From contig NC_064616.1 of the NCBI RefSeq assembly GCF_023898315.1, forward strand, positions 543,111,602-543,175,601: a DNA stretch of 64,000 bases, in the 5' to 3' direction. Source of the DNA: Schistocerca nitens. Lineage: Eukaryota; Arthropoda; Insecta; Orthoptera; Acrididae. Of the stretch, positions 11,049 through 23,309 are shown piece after piece (position 1 is the first letter of the stretch; every line of letters begins with the position of its first letter). The notes below the pieces were generated by a model. The model was not told where the DNA came from and did no database searches. It was given only the letters and a program-made list of their open reading frames with translations. A program made the position numbers and the translations under genes.

Positions 11049-13440
11049 ATTCAGATGACAGTGAAATACTCTTTTCACTGTCTTGCAGTTCTTTCTGTTT
11101 CGAGTATCACAATGAATTCTCATAAAATGAATTAATAAAAAATTCAACCTTAAGGATATGCTAGTCCCGAACATATTCGGTTACACATTATGAAAGCTAA
11201 TTTTATTTTCACAATAGAAAATTAGGTCTCAAATGATTCGCAAAGATTAGATATAAAATCATCTTTCTTCGCCTCGTCTTTTCCTCTTACTTGTTGTAGA
11301 CTTTCCAAATCGTAAAACGCCATCCATCCCGCTGGCACGCATCATCTTCACTAAACCTTCGTTTCTCCACATCGCTTTGTCAGTTCGTCCATCTGCAGGT
11401 TTGAGGTTTTCCCCTCCGTCTCCTCTACATAGTCACGGAAACGCACTTTTCCATGGCATGCTCATCAGATCCGTAGCAACTCAGCCTTGATTTTGAGGGT
11501 TGTTCGTGTGTGGAGGTGACTTGCAAACTACCTCTTCTGAATTCATTGCGCGCTTAGTCTTTCAGTGTTACACCTTCAGCCTATTGTAACACGAGCGTGT
11601 GTTTTGTGAGTCTTAATTATTTCCAGACATCACTGTTATTAATTTTGTGTTTGTTTTTAAAAAACATTTTTGCATTGCACAAAACCCACGAAAGTGTACT
11701 GCACTTGTAACCAGTCATAATTCTACAGTACACAGAGAATATAACTTAATAATTGTGTGAATCACATTCGTATTTATAAGTTCGCGTGCTTTACGAAAAG
11801 TAAAGCGCATTTGTGAAGATATTAATCAGCCACGTCCATAGGAAATTAAAAACTTAACTGTATTGCCCTAGACATATCCGAAAGGGAAATAGAGATAGCT
11901 GATATCAGAATGTTTAGTGAGACATAAGTTGAACAAGAAGCAGTAGTCACATTTATGTCTTTCTTTTTTTGTAGAAAAGTTTGTAATAATAGAGTAGTAG
12001 GAACTGAACGACGTTGTTGTTTATTCAAGATACCAATAAGAGAGATAATAAGTAGTGTATTTTTTGTAATGTAAATCGGTGCTGAGCTAAAATACAAAAA
12101 TAGTCATTTAGGTTGGGATGATGAAACTGTGAGAGTACCGATTATTGTAAAACAGATGTGAAAGTGTGGTTTCATACTTCAGAGATATTTTGTGAAATAT
12201 ATTCTCAGATACAAATTATGCGATTCCTGTGTTTGTGTATTTCAATACCTAGGTCATCCTATTATGTACAGAAAACTTGCCGCCCACGTTCCTGGCTGTG
12301 ATTCTGTCAGACAATTTTTCGGTTTTCTGACGAGCAAAACTGATATTTTTTGCCAATTGACATTAAAGATGTCGAATAACAACATTGGCCAAAGAACACT
12401 GTAAGCAGACAGCAACTCCGTGAGGAAGACTTTCATCTGAAAAGGCAAAACCGTTGATCTTCTGGTCTGAATAAAACTTCCAAAGCAACTGTATGTTAAA
12501 TAGAACTAATAAAGATATAGACATGCAAAACCTAGTTGTCAATACTGATCCAAAAGTTTACTGATTACTTGCAAACATATTAACGGATGTTACTTGGTGT
12601 ATTTACTGCACAAAAAAGACAATTACAACTTAGTAACAGACACTCTCACTGTTTTGGTTGTGTATGTGATTTACTTCATAACAACGATGGACAGCCATGT
12701 AATTTATCTATGGAATAATATTCTTTTGCAAGAATTTTATAAACAAGTTAAACTAACTGGGAGGTATAAGTTAAATTCATTCAGTCGTACTCAAGAATAC
12801 AACAACACATATCTTGATAGCAAACTGCAGAGAACGTGTTGATGAAAATATCGTTTCTTTTTCGTGTGAGGACCATAGGTGTAAATTTGTTGAAGGAGAC
12901 TATGAAGGTTCCACCTCAGTTGCTGTTTACATGAATTTACTAAATTGAATTCACACGATTTGCCACTTTCAGTCTTACAAATTACTTTCAAATACTGTAG
13001 GTGCCAGAGAGCCTGTTTTTGTTTATTATTATTTCATCCCCCTCCCATCATATGGGCTGACAGCGGTACAATGTGCCGCTCTTCAGCCCAGATCCTTTAT
13101 AAGTTATGAATAAGGACATACAAAATAAGATTTATGCATTCAAAATTTAAAAACTTTCTAAAATGTAATGAAAGGTGGCTGTATGATCTTCTTTACAAAA
13201 ATAATATCTTGTTTTCTTTGTTTAAAGTTTAAAAAACGAAGTAGAAATTCAGACAGGCAAGACAGACATTCAAAGGCATTAAAAAGGACGGCGACGCACC
13301 ATTAAAAAGGGACGCAGTAGTTTCACTGAGCAGCTGAAGTATTTCCGTGCATAAAAATGTTGTGGGCAGGTTAAACGTTGGGCGTTCTGTATGGGATGAC
13401 GCTTGTATGTATACATTTACTAGCGAACTCTGCAATGCTT
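11049..13440. other. No recognised gene; one hairpin
   Basis: Mostly AT-rich. At 13052-13087 an imperfect inverted repeat, gggctga...tcagccc with inner arms agcgg/ccgct, could form a hairpin; I have an impression that it belongs to an interspersed repeat, but I cannot name it. Short frames at 11846-12097 and 12594-12842 have no domain signal. Confidence 0.45.
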
Positions 13441-13670
13441 CTCAACTGCTAAACTTGATGTGTCCTCTCCTTGTCAACTCCTCCAAATCCTCCCCTCTCT
13501 GCATCACCTGCTCCATCCTCCCCCTTTCCGCCTTTCTCATTCACCCTCACTGTCTCCGTCTCCTCCTCCCTCTGTCTCTTACTAACCCCCTCTCGATATT
13601 CATTTCCTTCAGCCCCCACCCCCTTTCTCTGTCCAACTCCCCTTTTCTCCTCTATTTACTTAAAACCGTA
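13441..13670. repeat. Pyrimidine-rich degenerate minisatellite
   Basis: About 230 bases consisting almost wholly of C and T on the plus strand, with recurring ctcctcc and ctctgtc words. A similar tract with ctctgtccatctcctc words occurs at 37870-38070. The reading frames it creates are compositional artefacts. Confidence 0.6.
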
Positions 13671-14706
13671 GGCGAAAAAGAAAACAAAATGATTCAGCGT
13701 TCTGCGTACACTTTATGGTTCAAACTACACATAAGGAAAAAGAATATAATTTGTGGGAAAACGATTAGACAATGATTTATATGCTACCAGAGTTAAAACT
13801 GACTCTGGGAAAGAAACTGAAAGCGCAGATTTTTCACAGTACACCACAACATTCTCTTTCTCATAGTCGGTTTTAAAAGAAAACCAGCACACATACAAAT
13901 TTCTGCACCAACGAGCCGGGCGATATGAAGAAAGGCCGTGAGTTTTCCTCTGGCTTGACGTAATACTAAGTTCAGGTGGCTTCTGATATGGTGAAGGAGT
14001 GAACGACTAACCTTACTGAAAATCTTATAAAGTTGTACCACAAAAAAGCCTTTTTGTGCAGAATGACCCAGGAAAACCCCTTGGACAAGAATATGAAAAA
14101 ATCAGGTTGTAATGAGACGTGATTCTAACACTTCTACCCGATATATCAACTGTGGACCTAAGTGTAATAAAAACTTAGCTACGAAATTTGGCATGAAGTT
14201 TCAGAAAGAAGCTTAGAAAGATGGAGGCTTTAGAAAGAAGTGGAAAAAGGATAGGATTAATTTTATGAACATATATAAGATTTCCTGTAGTATCTCCATT
14301 ATTATTACTGTTGTAGCGCTTATTTTATTTTACGAGTAAGTTTTCTTAGCAAAGGTTCAAAAACGCATTCTTCCTAGTGTATCAATCCATAAAGATTCTC
14401 AAATGAGTGCCGACAATTCACAAAGCCAAGTCCGTCTGTGACCAATCATTCCCGTCTTCCAAGCGTTTTCTGTTTTCCCCTCTCACCTAGCCTGATGGCT
14501 CTCAGGGACAGCCGGGTACCCGAGATAGCTGCGTTTCTCGACGGCGCATCGCGGCTCTCGCACTCTGTTCCCGGTACGCCTACAGCTGCGAGCGACTACG
14601 CGCGATGCGGAAACAGAACGAAGGGTTGACAGTAGGCGGGCTCAACATGGCATATGTGGCAGGATGCACGGTAGAGATCAGAAATGAGCTCCATATACTA
14701 CGCCAC
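13671..14706. other. No recognised gene
   Basis: No coding or transposon motif found. A GC-rich patch lies near 14500-14640. Confidence 0.45.
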
Positions 14707-15118
14707 TGACCATTAAAATCGCTACACCAAGAAGAAATGCAGATGATAAACGGGTATTCATTGGACAAATATATTATAATAGAACTGACATGTGATTACA
14801 ATTTCACCCAATTTGGGTGGATAGATCCTGAGAAATCAGTACCCAGAACAACCACCTCTGGCCGTAATAACGGCCTTGATACGCCTGGTCATTGAGTCAA
14901 ACAGAGCTTGGATGGCGTGTACAGGTCCAGCTGTCCATGCAGCTTCAACACGATACCACAGTCAATCAAGAGTAGTGACTGGCGTATTGTGATGAACCAG
15001 ATGCTTGGCCACCATGGACCAGACGTTTTCAATTGGTGAGAGATATGGAGAATGTGCTGGCCAGGGCAGCAGTCGAACATTTTCTGTATCCAGAAAGGCC
15101 CGTACAGGACCTACAACA
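14707..15118 (-). mobile_element. Tc1-like transposon, 3' end only
   Basis: The left end begins tgaccattaaaatcgctac, which looks like a Tc1-like terminal repeat with downstream words aaatgcagatgataaacggg. Minus-strand coding follows from 14833. Similarity to the transposase breaks off near 15118, where unrelated sequence begins, so the 5' two thirds of the element are missing. The expected TA at the left edge is not present (ca instead), so that edge is approximate or mutated. Confidence 0.75.
14833..15118 (-). pseudogene. Tc1-like transposase C-terminus
   Basis: Minus-strand frame reading VRAFLDTENVRLLPWPAHSP, then SPIENVWSMVA, which carries the third catalytic Glu of the DD34E triad, and ending ARGGCSGY before the stop. 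One in-frame TGA follows TPVTTLD. The two upstream aspartates lie in the missing part. Dead fragment; family assignment is confident. Confidence 0.8.
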
Positions 15119-17100
15119 TACCTTTTGATTGCAGGTATATAACAGGGACATCGGTCTGTGCTAAGTTATCGTTTGAAGGATTATACATGTTTGTCGTGAT
15201 GGATATGGAGTAAACAGGAATACCACCATTTTGTTTGCATTAGACGAAATTTATGTGTTTTTCTTATGAATCTTGGACTGTAGCATTAAACTAAGTCCGG
15301 ACATCACTCCTTCAACCAGGTTTGCCAGGTGTCTTGTTGCTCTAGGGACAACTGAAAAATAACGCCCCCTGATTTTTAATGCCATCAGACTCCCCAATAT
15401 CCAGTGCACAATCATGAAAATCTCCTATTACACCTTCAATCATTAAACTAAGGTGACTAGACGTCCTCTTTTCTGGGGACAGTCGTCAATTATCATGATT
15501 TCTCTTCAAATACTTTAAAACTGACGAAGGACAACAAACGTCCAAATTTTTTTATTTTTGTTGTCTATTTTGGAAATTTCCCAAAATAACTGAAATGGGA
15601 ACAATGTTCTGAACATTTTGGACTAGAACTCAGCTGAAAATAACAATACGACCAAATCTGGTATAAATTACTTATTTTATTCAGTTGCAAGAAAATGGAC
15701 TAGTAAAGATAAGGAATTATTTTTTAGTGTGAATGAATTTTTCCTTGAATTTAGAACTTAAGCTGTACTGATGGGACACACGCCAAGGCATTAGACTAGA
15801 CCATCTGAATAATCGTGCGCTATTTCGTTTCTTTTTCAAATGAAATATTTTTAGACTCAGGAAAAAATTTATTTTTTTGAGCATCTGCTTCCGTCAGTGT
15901 ACCTAAAGACTTGTTAAATAACTGTTTCCGATTACTTTTGAAAAAATTCGATGTTTTAATATCTCTTCTTTTTTTATTTTGCTCCTCAATTGCTCAGTTT
16001 TTTCACTGTTTCATTTGAAATTAATTTTTTCTGCTGTTTTCCTCCACTAAAATTTTGCCCCCTAGGCAGCCAACTTATACTGCTTAATGGTAGAAGCCGC
16101 CCTTCCTTCTCCAATGGAACACATTTGCAATGGTGTACATGGCAGTAGTTATTTTTCGCCGTACACCCTCCACAGTCTCCCAAAACACAACTTCGTTAAT
16201 GGCCATCTGATCCCGACAACCTGTCAGTTCAATTCTTTTTCTAAGTGCTTCTGCACAGCAACAAGATCATACACTGATCTTCTGCTCTAGCATTAAGTCG
16301 TCACCAGTCTTACACTTCTGCATACCTCAGTAAGAGAGAACGTGTCAACGAGTATGAAGTAACAGCAGCACCACAGTTCTCAGACTCGTCATACTTACGG
16401 AATTACAGTGGGAGTGGAGCAAGCCCGTTACTTCTGATGTACGAACAGCGCTTTGATCTGCAAAGTATGCAATCCACAACCATCGACTGGTACTCCCACC
16501 GTTTCTGATCTCTAATGCACCTCTCTGGCAGTGATATTATTTGTGTGGCTGATATGCTCTGTTGTGACTGCCGTCACTGTCACATATACGTCACATAGGG
16601 ATGACCGTTAGTTCGTTATATGAAGCCAGTACCCGACCCAGTGGAACTGATCGGTAGTTCATGTCACATGTTTGTAGCCTACTTTAAGGAGATTCAGAAG
16701 TACCAGTTTTACTCCACTTTTATGGACATGGATTTTGAATTAAATTTTATCCCGTGTTGTAATTCTTAAATTACGGATCTGGCTTTGTCATCGCTACTGA
16801 TTTGAACTGTATTTACTTTTAGTCGTACCATTCACACTATGATGTGTATTCGGCTATCAGCTTAGCGTCGATACTGGTTTTCATACGCTACGTGGTACAT
16901 ATCAGAGAAGTGCCTAGTTTGTGTAAGGCTACGATACAAAAGTGGCGAAGAAAAGTTCAAATCACTGTGTATTGTTAGTGGCTCATAGACGCAAAGTTTG
17001 TTAAAGCAACAGCAGTTAATTGTACAATGGCAACAACTGAAACAACAATGGACAATTCAGTCAGTAGGAGATACTGAAGAAATAGAGAAATTTTCTGGAA
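15119..17100. other. No recognised gene
   Basis: Largely AT-rich. Reading frames at 15986-16183 and 16087-16290 lie on opposite strands and show no motif. I see nothing supported here. Confidence 0.45.
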
Positions 17101-17146
17101 TGCATAGCAGAGTGGGACACTGTTCCGTCAACAGCATGGACAGCAA

Positions 17147-17930
17147 TTGTATCTAAGCATTGGAATGGTGCTCCATTGCAAACTGCTAACGAAGATAGGA
17201 GCATACGGAGTAGGTTTCCAGATATGTGATCGTTTACACGACTTCTTAAATAACAGGTCCCGGTCTGTTGTCCTCGACGACCAGTGTCCATCAGAGAGAA
17301 GGATAGCGTCAAGAGTTCCCCATGGAAGTGAGAGTAGTCCTCTACTGTTTCCTATATACATAAATGATCTGAAGGACAGGGTGGTAGCAATCTGCTACTC
17401 TTTGGTGATGATGATGATGATGTTCCGTACGGTAAGGTGACGTCGTTGACTGACAGTAGGAGGATGCATGATGACTTAGACAGAATTTATAACTGGTGTG
17501 ATGAATACCAGGTAGCTCTAAACGTTGATAAAAACGTGAGTTAATGCAGATGAGTGAGAAAATTTGTTCAATTATGTTTGAATACAGCATTAGTAGTGTG
17601 TTGCTTGACACAGTTAGGTCGATTTAGTGTCTAGGAATAAATTGGCAAATCAGTGTGAAGTTGAAGTAGCATTTAAGGATTTTAATGGAAAAGGCGAATG
17701 TCGACTTCGGCTTCTAGGGAAGTCTTAGAGGAGGTGGTTTGTTTGTTAAGCAGACCGCATATAGAACACTAGTGCGACCTATTATTAGTGCAGGTAGGAG
17801 TGTATGGTATCCGCATTGAGTCGGATTAAAGGAAGACGTGAAGCAGAGTTGAGCTGCTAAATTAGTTAATGGTTGGTTCGAACAACGCGAAAATATTACG
17901 CAGATGCTTCGGGTACTGAAACAAAGTACA
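17147..17930 (+). pseudogene. Jockey-like LINE reverse transcriptase, heavily decayed
   Basis: Scattered plus-strand matches to a jockey-type RT: LLTKIGAYGVGFQICDRLHD, the FLNNRSRSVVL segment, then PLLFPIYINDLKDRVV, which is the conserved block just ahead of the catalytic FADD box. The FADD region is replaced by a gatgatgatgatgatg run. Later pieces resemble the thumb (RTLVRPIISAG-type words near 17765) and a C-terminal region. Many shifts and stops. It ends next to the direct repeat starting about 17922. Confidence 0.65.
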
Positions 17931-18435
17931 AATACACCGGTTAGCAACGTAGATAGTTATTGCCCCTCTATGGTCAGTTCAATCGAAAGTACGACGTCGT
18001 GCAGCTAAAAGTTCCAGCAGCAGTGATAGTTGAAAAAGTGTAGCGAAAGCAGGGAACTCTTGCACTGCGCATTCATGTAGTCACAGCTGACACAGATACC
18101 CACAGTGCAACGTTACGTTTTGTGTTTCCAATATATGTGGACATGCAACAGCCATCTGTCAAAGATGCCCATGTCCTTCGCCACGCTACAGTACCACACC
18201 GTACATCATTAGTCCCCTGTCGATAAGAAAACTGGACTCATATGCATCACCAGCAACATGGGCTGGAGTTTGCGTATCAATAATTAATGGTGAAACATAC
18301 CGAACTATCGATCCAGCGCCTTTGGAGCCATGCAGACGACGTCCGGTAACGTACTGTAATGACATTCTTAGTTTGAAATGCCGACAGTCAGCGATACGTA
18401 TAAACAGGTGTGTCGGCCTGTTGTGTTCGCTTTTA
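17922..18435 (+). repeat. Unidentified repeat, copy 1 (direct pair)
   Basis: About 510 bases that recur at 20985-21690 in the same orientation (after discounting the SINE there). Shared blocks include gtagatagt.attgcccctct, gctacgttttgtgtttcca/gttacgttttgtgtttcca, ctgtcaaagatgcc and tcaataattaatggtgaaac. Identity looks near 80% by eye. This copy has no SINE at the position occupied in copy 2. No coding is evident. The two copies flank the piggyBac relic. Confidence 0.75.
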
Positions 18436-18862
18436 CTATAAAAATGCACTATTCGGGTCAGTACTACCCGACAAAATAAAATGCTTATAAAAACTTCTAC
18501 TCACACGTATTTTTCGTACAGTTGCAAGCCTTCGACATTGATGTTATACTTCAGGATGTTGTTATGTTGTTCATGATCATAGAGATAATAATAATAGTAA
18601 TAATAAGAAATGTAATAATAATCATACACGGAATTTCAATAAGGAAAATTTATTATTTTCATATTTATGCAACGTATGTAAGGAACAACAGACATTTCCA
18701 CCAAAATGTCATTGTCTACGACCATCTGTCCTCTTCCCATGTCACATTCTTTCCTTCTTACTGACTGCAGTTTGGACACAAGTAGGCGACGCGTGTTTTT
18801 CATACATGTTTATTACACACAACAAGTGTCTTTTATTGTCATTGCTTGAAGGACAGAACTAA

Positions 18863-18912
18863 TTGCGACCGATGACCTCGCTGTTTGGTCCCCAACCCCA
18901 AACTAACCAACA
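18863..18912 (+). repeat. Truncated SINE tail
   Basis: Contains gaccgatgacctcgctg and tttggtcccc, which match the 3' tail shared by the SINEs at 27397 and 42670. Only the tail is present and no head is visible upstream. Confidence 0.5.
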
Positions 18913-19029
18913 GAACTTACAATGTTAAAGTTTAGCAGAATTTCTTGTTACTACTGGTATAGCTACAACTGCCACTCCTCCAGGGTCTTGGGTGATCCTG
19001 CCCATTCTCGAAGAATCTTCTGGTCTTGG

Positions 19030-20450
19030 AAAACGCTCCCGTGATGCATTGTGCTATGCAACCAGTGACTTCCCAAGCTTCTGCAAAAATATTTTCTTTG
19101 CATCCATTTTCTTGCATTCCCGTTAGCGTCAATCGAAGTTCACAAGATATATGCCTTATAAGCAGCTACCTCAAGAGAATTGTAGAAAATTGTCATGGGC
19201 CATCTACTGGTTTTTCGTTTGCATGTATATGTACCTGTTAGCCGACTGAGTGTGTCTACAGCCCGTTTGGTGGAATTATAATCTAAATTCATTTTTGGCT
19301 TCTTATTTCCCCACCATGGCGGAGAGTACTAATTAGTACAACATTCTTATTTCTTCGAGAAATATAATTAACCACTGTAGTGTCATTTGTGCAGTAAAAT
19401 GAAATGCTATGAACCTCCTTCCTGATGTTATTTTGTGCAAGCTCCGGTTTATTTTTCCGTATGTTTCTTAATATTGTTAGTTTATTTTTCTGGCCCAGCT
19501 GTCCCAAATTGTATGTCGTAGAAATATCGTCACATGTTACATTCTTACTTCGCAAATAAGATGTCAGGTCAGCAACTACTCTCATTCCACGATTTTTTTC
19601 TAGTGAAGCCCCACTCTCCGTTCCTGTATTAATTTTGTCTTTCAGTATATACGAAGTTTTGCTGTCACACGGAGTCCATATCTTGATCCCATATTTTGCC
19701 GGTTTGCTTGTGATGTACTGCTTGAGTGGACAGCGGCCTCTAAATGGTACCAGCTGCTCATCGACGGTCACATTTTCTCCTGGGTTATACAGTTTAGGGA
19801 GGACTTCTAACCACTCCCCCCAGGTACTGCGAATTCCGACGGGTTTATCAGTACATCGTCTTTCCTCTCTTGTGGATTTCTTATCAAATCGCAAGACTCG
19901 CGACGTTTTATAGAATGTTTCTAGCGACATACTGACTCTAAATAAGTTCCGCCCGGTATCCTTATCCCACAAACTTTTTGTAGATTCCCCATGTGATCGA
20001 CATACACCCGCAAGGAACAGGAGTCCTAAGTATGCGTGGAAAAGAGAATCATCAGTGTCTGTCCATTGTTTACCATAAGCTCGTTGACCCTCAACATTTC
20101 ACATGTCTATTATTTCATTCGGAAGTGCTGTAGAAGATAATACTGTAAGTGAAATTTTTACATAACTCATTTTGCTGCTTGCGTATCTGGTAACTGCCGG
20201 AGTACTCCTGATGACGTTCGAAGTAAGTAGGCGGCCGTGTGGTGCTGGTGGCTACAATTGCCATTCTCTGTTCCCGTTTTTGGATATAGAAGTCTCAACA
20301 CTACTTTGAACAGACTGTATACTGTCGCCAATGTTATCAAAACACTCTATTTCAGTTGAATTACTGATATTATCTTAGAACTCGGAATGCGATCCTTCGT
20401 CTGTTGAGCTGTTTACGAATTCTTCAAACTCAGCGTCTGTCAATTACGTA
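19030..20450 (-). pseudogene. piggyBac transposase, frameshifted
   Basis: Minus-strand pieces in family order. An acidic N-terminus (AEFEEFVNSSTDEGSHSEF) is followed by a stop; an open frame at 19289-19972 then contains VTVDEQLVPFRGRCPLKQYI, which carries the first catalytic Asp, then PAKYGIKIWTPCDSKTSYIL and NVTCDDISTTYNL with the second. After a shift near 19290 comes MNLDYNSTKRAVDTL with the third Asp, then TYTCKRKTSRWPMTIFYN. All three aspartates are thus still readable, but at least one shift and several stops break the gene. No C-terminal cysteine-rich finger is recognisable. Confidence 0.8.
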
Positions 20451-20984
20451 ATCGACGTGATGTCTCAGTTCAGACTAATCACAAATGATAAAGAACACAA
20501 ACTGAGCAGAAACAATGGATAATTCGAACAGTTGAGAACTCGTAATGACTAGTCCCCTGTTGTAAACGAAGCACCTACGTTGACTTGTTGAATGTTGAGA
20601 GTAAGTAAGAGCAATGACAGTCATTAGTACTATAAAATATGAGACAACGAGAAACAATGTAACTTTATAATATGATTATGATCAGATGACTGAAAATATT
20701 TTAAAACTTTTTTAACCACATCCTGCCCTTACACTTTTAGACAACGTCACCAAATTTCATATTCTGAAATTTAAAATATGAGAAACGAAATTTATAGCAA
20801 TTTCGGATCACACAGATCCAAACAGAACAGCAGGGTTAAGAGAGGTTCTTCACTTAAATAAATCACTTGTAATTTTTTCGATGGTACGATGTGATTCCAC
20901 CATTTCTTTACGAGTGGAAAAAGTGGGCCTTAGGCAACTTCAGGGCAAAGTAATCCATCATGTGCAAATTCCGTGGCACCATCA

Positions 20985-21690
20985 CACAAAGTGAAATACT
21001 CCGATTAGGAATGTAGATAGTAATTGCCCCTCTATCATCAGTTCAAGCGAAAGAACGACGTAATGCAGATAAAAACTCCAGTAGCAGTGATAGTCCGCCG
21101 GCCGAAGTGGCCGTGCGGTTAAAGGCGCTGCAGTCTGGAACCGATAGACCGCTACGGTCGCTGGTTCGAATCCTGCCTCGGGCATGGCTGTTTGTGATGT
21201 CCTTAGGTTAGTTAGGTTTAACTAGTTCTAAGTTCTAGGGGACTAATGACCTCAGCAGTTGAGTCCCATAGTGCTCAGAGCCATTTGAACCATTTAGTGA
21301 TAGTCCAAAAAGTGTAGCGAAAATAGGGAAACCGCGCACTGTGTATGCTTATAGTCACCGGTGGTACAGTGACCCACAGGGAAACGCTACGTTTTGTGTT
21401 TCCAACATACGTGGGTATGCAGCCGCCTTCTGTCAAAGATGCCAACGTTCCTCGCCACGCTACAGTACCACACTGTACATTACAAGTCCGTTTGCGATAG
21501 TGAAACTGGACTAAGACGGATCACCAATAACATGGACTGAAGTTTCCGTGTCAATAATTAATGGTGAAACGTACCGGCCCAACGATTCATCGCCTTTGGA
21601 AGCATCTAGACGGTGTCGTAACTTACTGTTACAAGTCTTTTAGTTTAAAATACTGATTAACAGTCAACTATACTAATAAAAAGGTGTGTA
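20985..21690 (+). repeat. Unidentified repeat, copy 2 (direct pair), with SINE insertion
   Basis: Second copy of the repeat at 17922-18435, split by the SINE at 21097-21295. Removing the SINE and one duplication restores colinearity with copy 1. No coding is evident. Confidence 0.75.
21097..21295 (+). mobile_element. tRNA-derived SINE, head type 1, full length
   Basis: A 199-bp insertion with a perfect 11-bp target duplication, agtgatagtcc (21086-21096 and 21296-21306), confirmed by the empty site in the sister repeat near 18025. The head, gccgaagtggccgtgcgg, resembles a pol III A box and ggttcgaatcc is an exact B box; the head looks like a type II tRNA (Leu/Ser-like). The tail runs from gtccttaggttagttagg to gccatttgaaccattt. 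Other copies of this type are at 22812, 25160, 42263, 46607, 47847 and 53879. Confidence 0.95.
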
Positions 21691-22811
21691 GACTGATAAC
21701 ATTTTTTTAACGCCTTCATCAGTAGCAACTAAGGTTTTTGCACGATATGTATTTAATAGTTTTGGTTCCTTAATACAAAAAAAACAGTAACATTATAGCT
21801 AAAATTGTTTTTATTGATTAAGACTCTGTATATAAACCATTCTTTGATTTGTTTGATCGTAATATGTGTTCTTCATGTGAAATTAGAATCTAATCATAAG
21901 CAGAGTTTTATATTTTTTAAAGGTTTATGGATTTCTATGAAGAAAGCAGTTAACACGGAACATCGCTGCTGAGAAGTGATACTTGATGTGACATCAATCG
22001 CATGAAGCCAATGTGCAGAATTTGTGGTCAGAAGCAGATTTAGCCCTCCGAGTTCCGAACCATATCTATTGGGGGATGGTAATAACGGAGTTTATAAGAT
22101 TTCAAACCACAATGAACAGACTTTAAAGTCTGTTAAAGTCGATTTATTTCATTGTTTCCCTTAAAATTTCTGTTATAACTGCTATTAAACTAACACATTA
22201 CAATAGCTTTATGAAGACCCAGTGAGACTTAAAGAATTACGTTAAGGTTAAATGTATTTTAACTCTATAGCCCATTTTCCTGCCGCTTTGCGACTACTGT
22301 CTAACATGCTTTCACTTTCATACTAGGGAATATGATCACCGTTTTCCTCAAATCCCACCGAACATGGCTTGAAATTGTGGCCGCAATAGTTGAGAGCTTT
22401 TACCCCTCTTTTCTGCAATCTCACTTACAGTGTGTGATGGAGAGAACTTCACGTCACTTCTCCGGTTCTTGTTCCAGTAGCTAACGGTACTTGTGAAGGA
22501 TGTGTAATCTGCGCTTACAAATGAACTAGAATCTCTCATATTTTTCGTTATTGGCCTTTCCGCTAAATCTGTTAGGGTTACGCAATAGGTTGAGTAATTC
22601 TTCTAGTAAACATGGGTCTTCAAATTATAGTAATAAAACAAATCTTTGTCCCTCTTTGAATACCAGTGTATGTTGCAGGTGTTCAGATCCGTGCTGAGTG
22701 CTTTGGTCCACATGAAAATTGTTTGAGCAGCACCTGGTTTCATGCCTGTCCTGGTGTCAGAACAATTAGCATAGATGCCATTGTACTATAATAAGGGAGA
22801 GTCACGCTGAA
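21691..22811. other. No recognised gene
   Basis: AT-rich sequence without a supported coding or transposon signal on either strand. Confidence 0.45.
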
Positions 22812-23012
22812 AAAAATGGTTCAAATGGATCTGAGCACTGTGGGACTTAACATCTGAGGTCATCAGTCCCCTGGAACTTAGAACTACTTAAACGTAACTA
22901 ACCTAAGGACACCACACACATCCATGCCCGAGGCAGGATTCGAACCTGCGTCCGTAGCGGACGCGCGGTTCCAGACTGTAGCGCCTAGAACCGCTCGGCC
23001 ACACTGGCCGGG
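22812..23012 (-). mobile_element. tRNA-derived SINE, head type 1
   Basis: Minus orientation, from aaatggttcaaatgg at the left (3' end) to the tRNA-like head at the right, with B box complement ggattcgaacc. Flanked by gtcacgctgaa (22801-22811) and gccacgctgaa (23013-23023), one mismatch in 11. Confidence 0.93.
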
Positions 23013-23309
23013 GCCACGCTGAAGTGGACCAACTATACATCGTACTAGTCCATAAAAAAGCGAACAACAGCACTTCGTGCTCGTCCTCTTGCCAGTTGAC
23101 CCCTACTGCGGAGCAGTATCCCAATGTTACTCAGACAGAAGTTGTATAAGCTACCGCTTTCCTGAACGAACTACACTTCCTGCGACCTCTGAAGTATTCC
23201 GCGATTCATGGAACATACATCGGAAAGACAGATTAGACGGCATAGGAGAGGCAATGTCAGTTGCAGCTGAAAAAAAAACTGTCTCTGTTGAGATATTCGT
23301 TGCAGGAGA

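Larger units (their letters stand above)
18445..20835 (-). mobile_element. piggyBac-like transposon, inactive
   Basis: The right end reads ...cagaacagcaggg followed by TTAA (20836-20839), the target sequence of piggyBac elements, with the terminal CCC expected for the family (read on the minus strand as TTAACCCTGCTG). Subterminal hairpin-like motifs occur at both ends: gggtcagtactaccc at 18454-18468 and ggatcacacagatcc near 20804-20818. The left TTAA is not intact, so that boundary is approximate. The transposase relic lies inside on the minus strand. A truncated SINE tail sits at 18863-18912. Confidence 0.7.

Noticed and set aside
11259-11461. Minus-strand coding stretch (DGRTDKAMWRNEGLVKMMR) as a gene
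   Set aside because: The open stretch is short, is broken by stops upstream and needs frame changes; no family recognised.
21097-21180. tRNA gene with intact A and B boxes
   Set aside because: The tRNA-like segment is the head of a SINE with a common tail and target duplication; the same head recurs at seven places. No free tRNA gene is supported.
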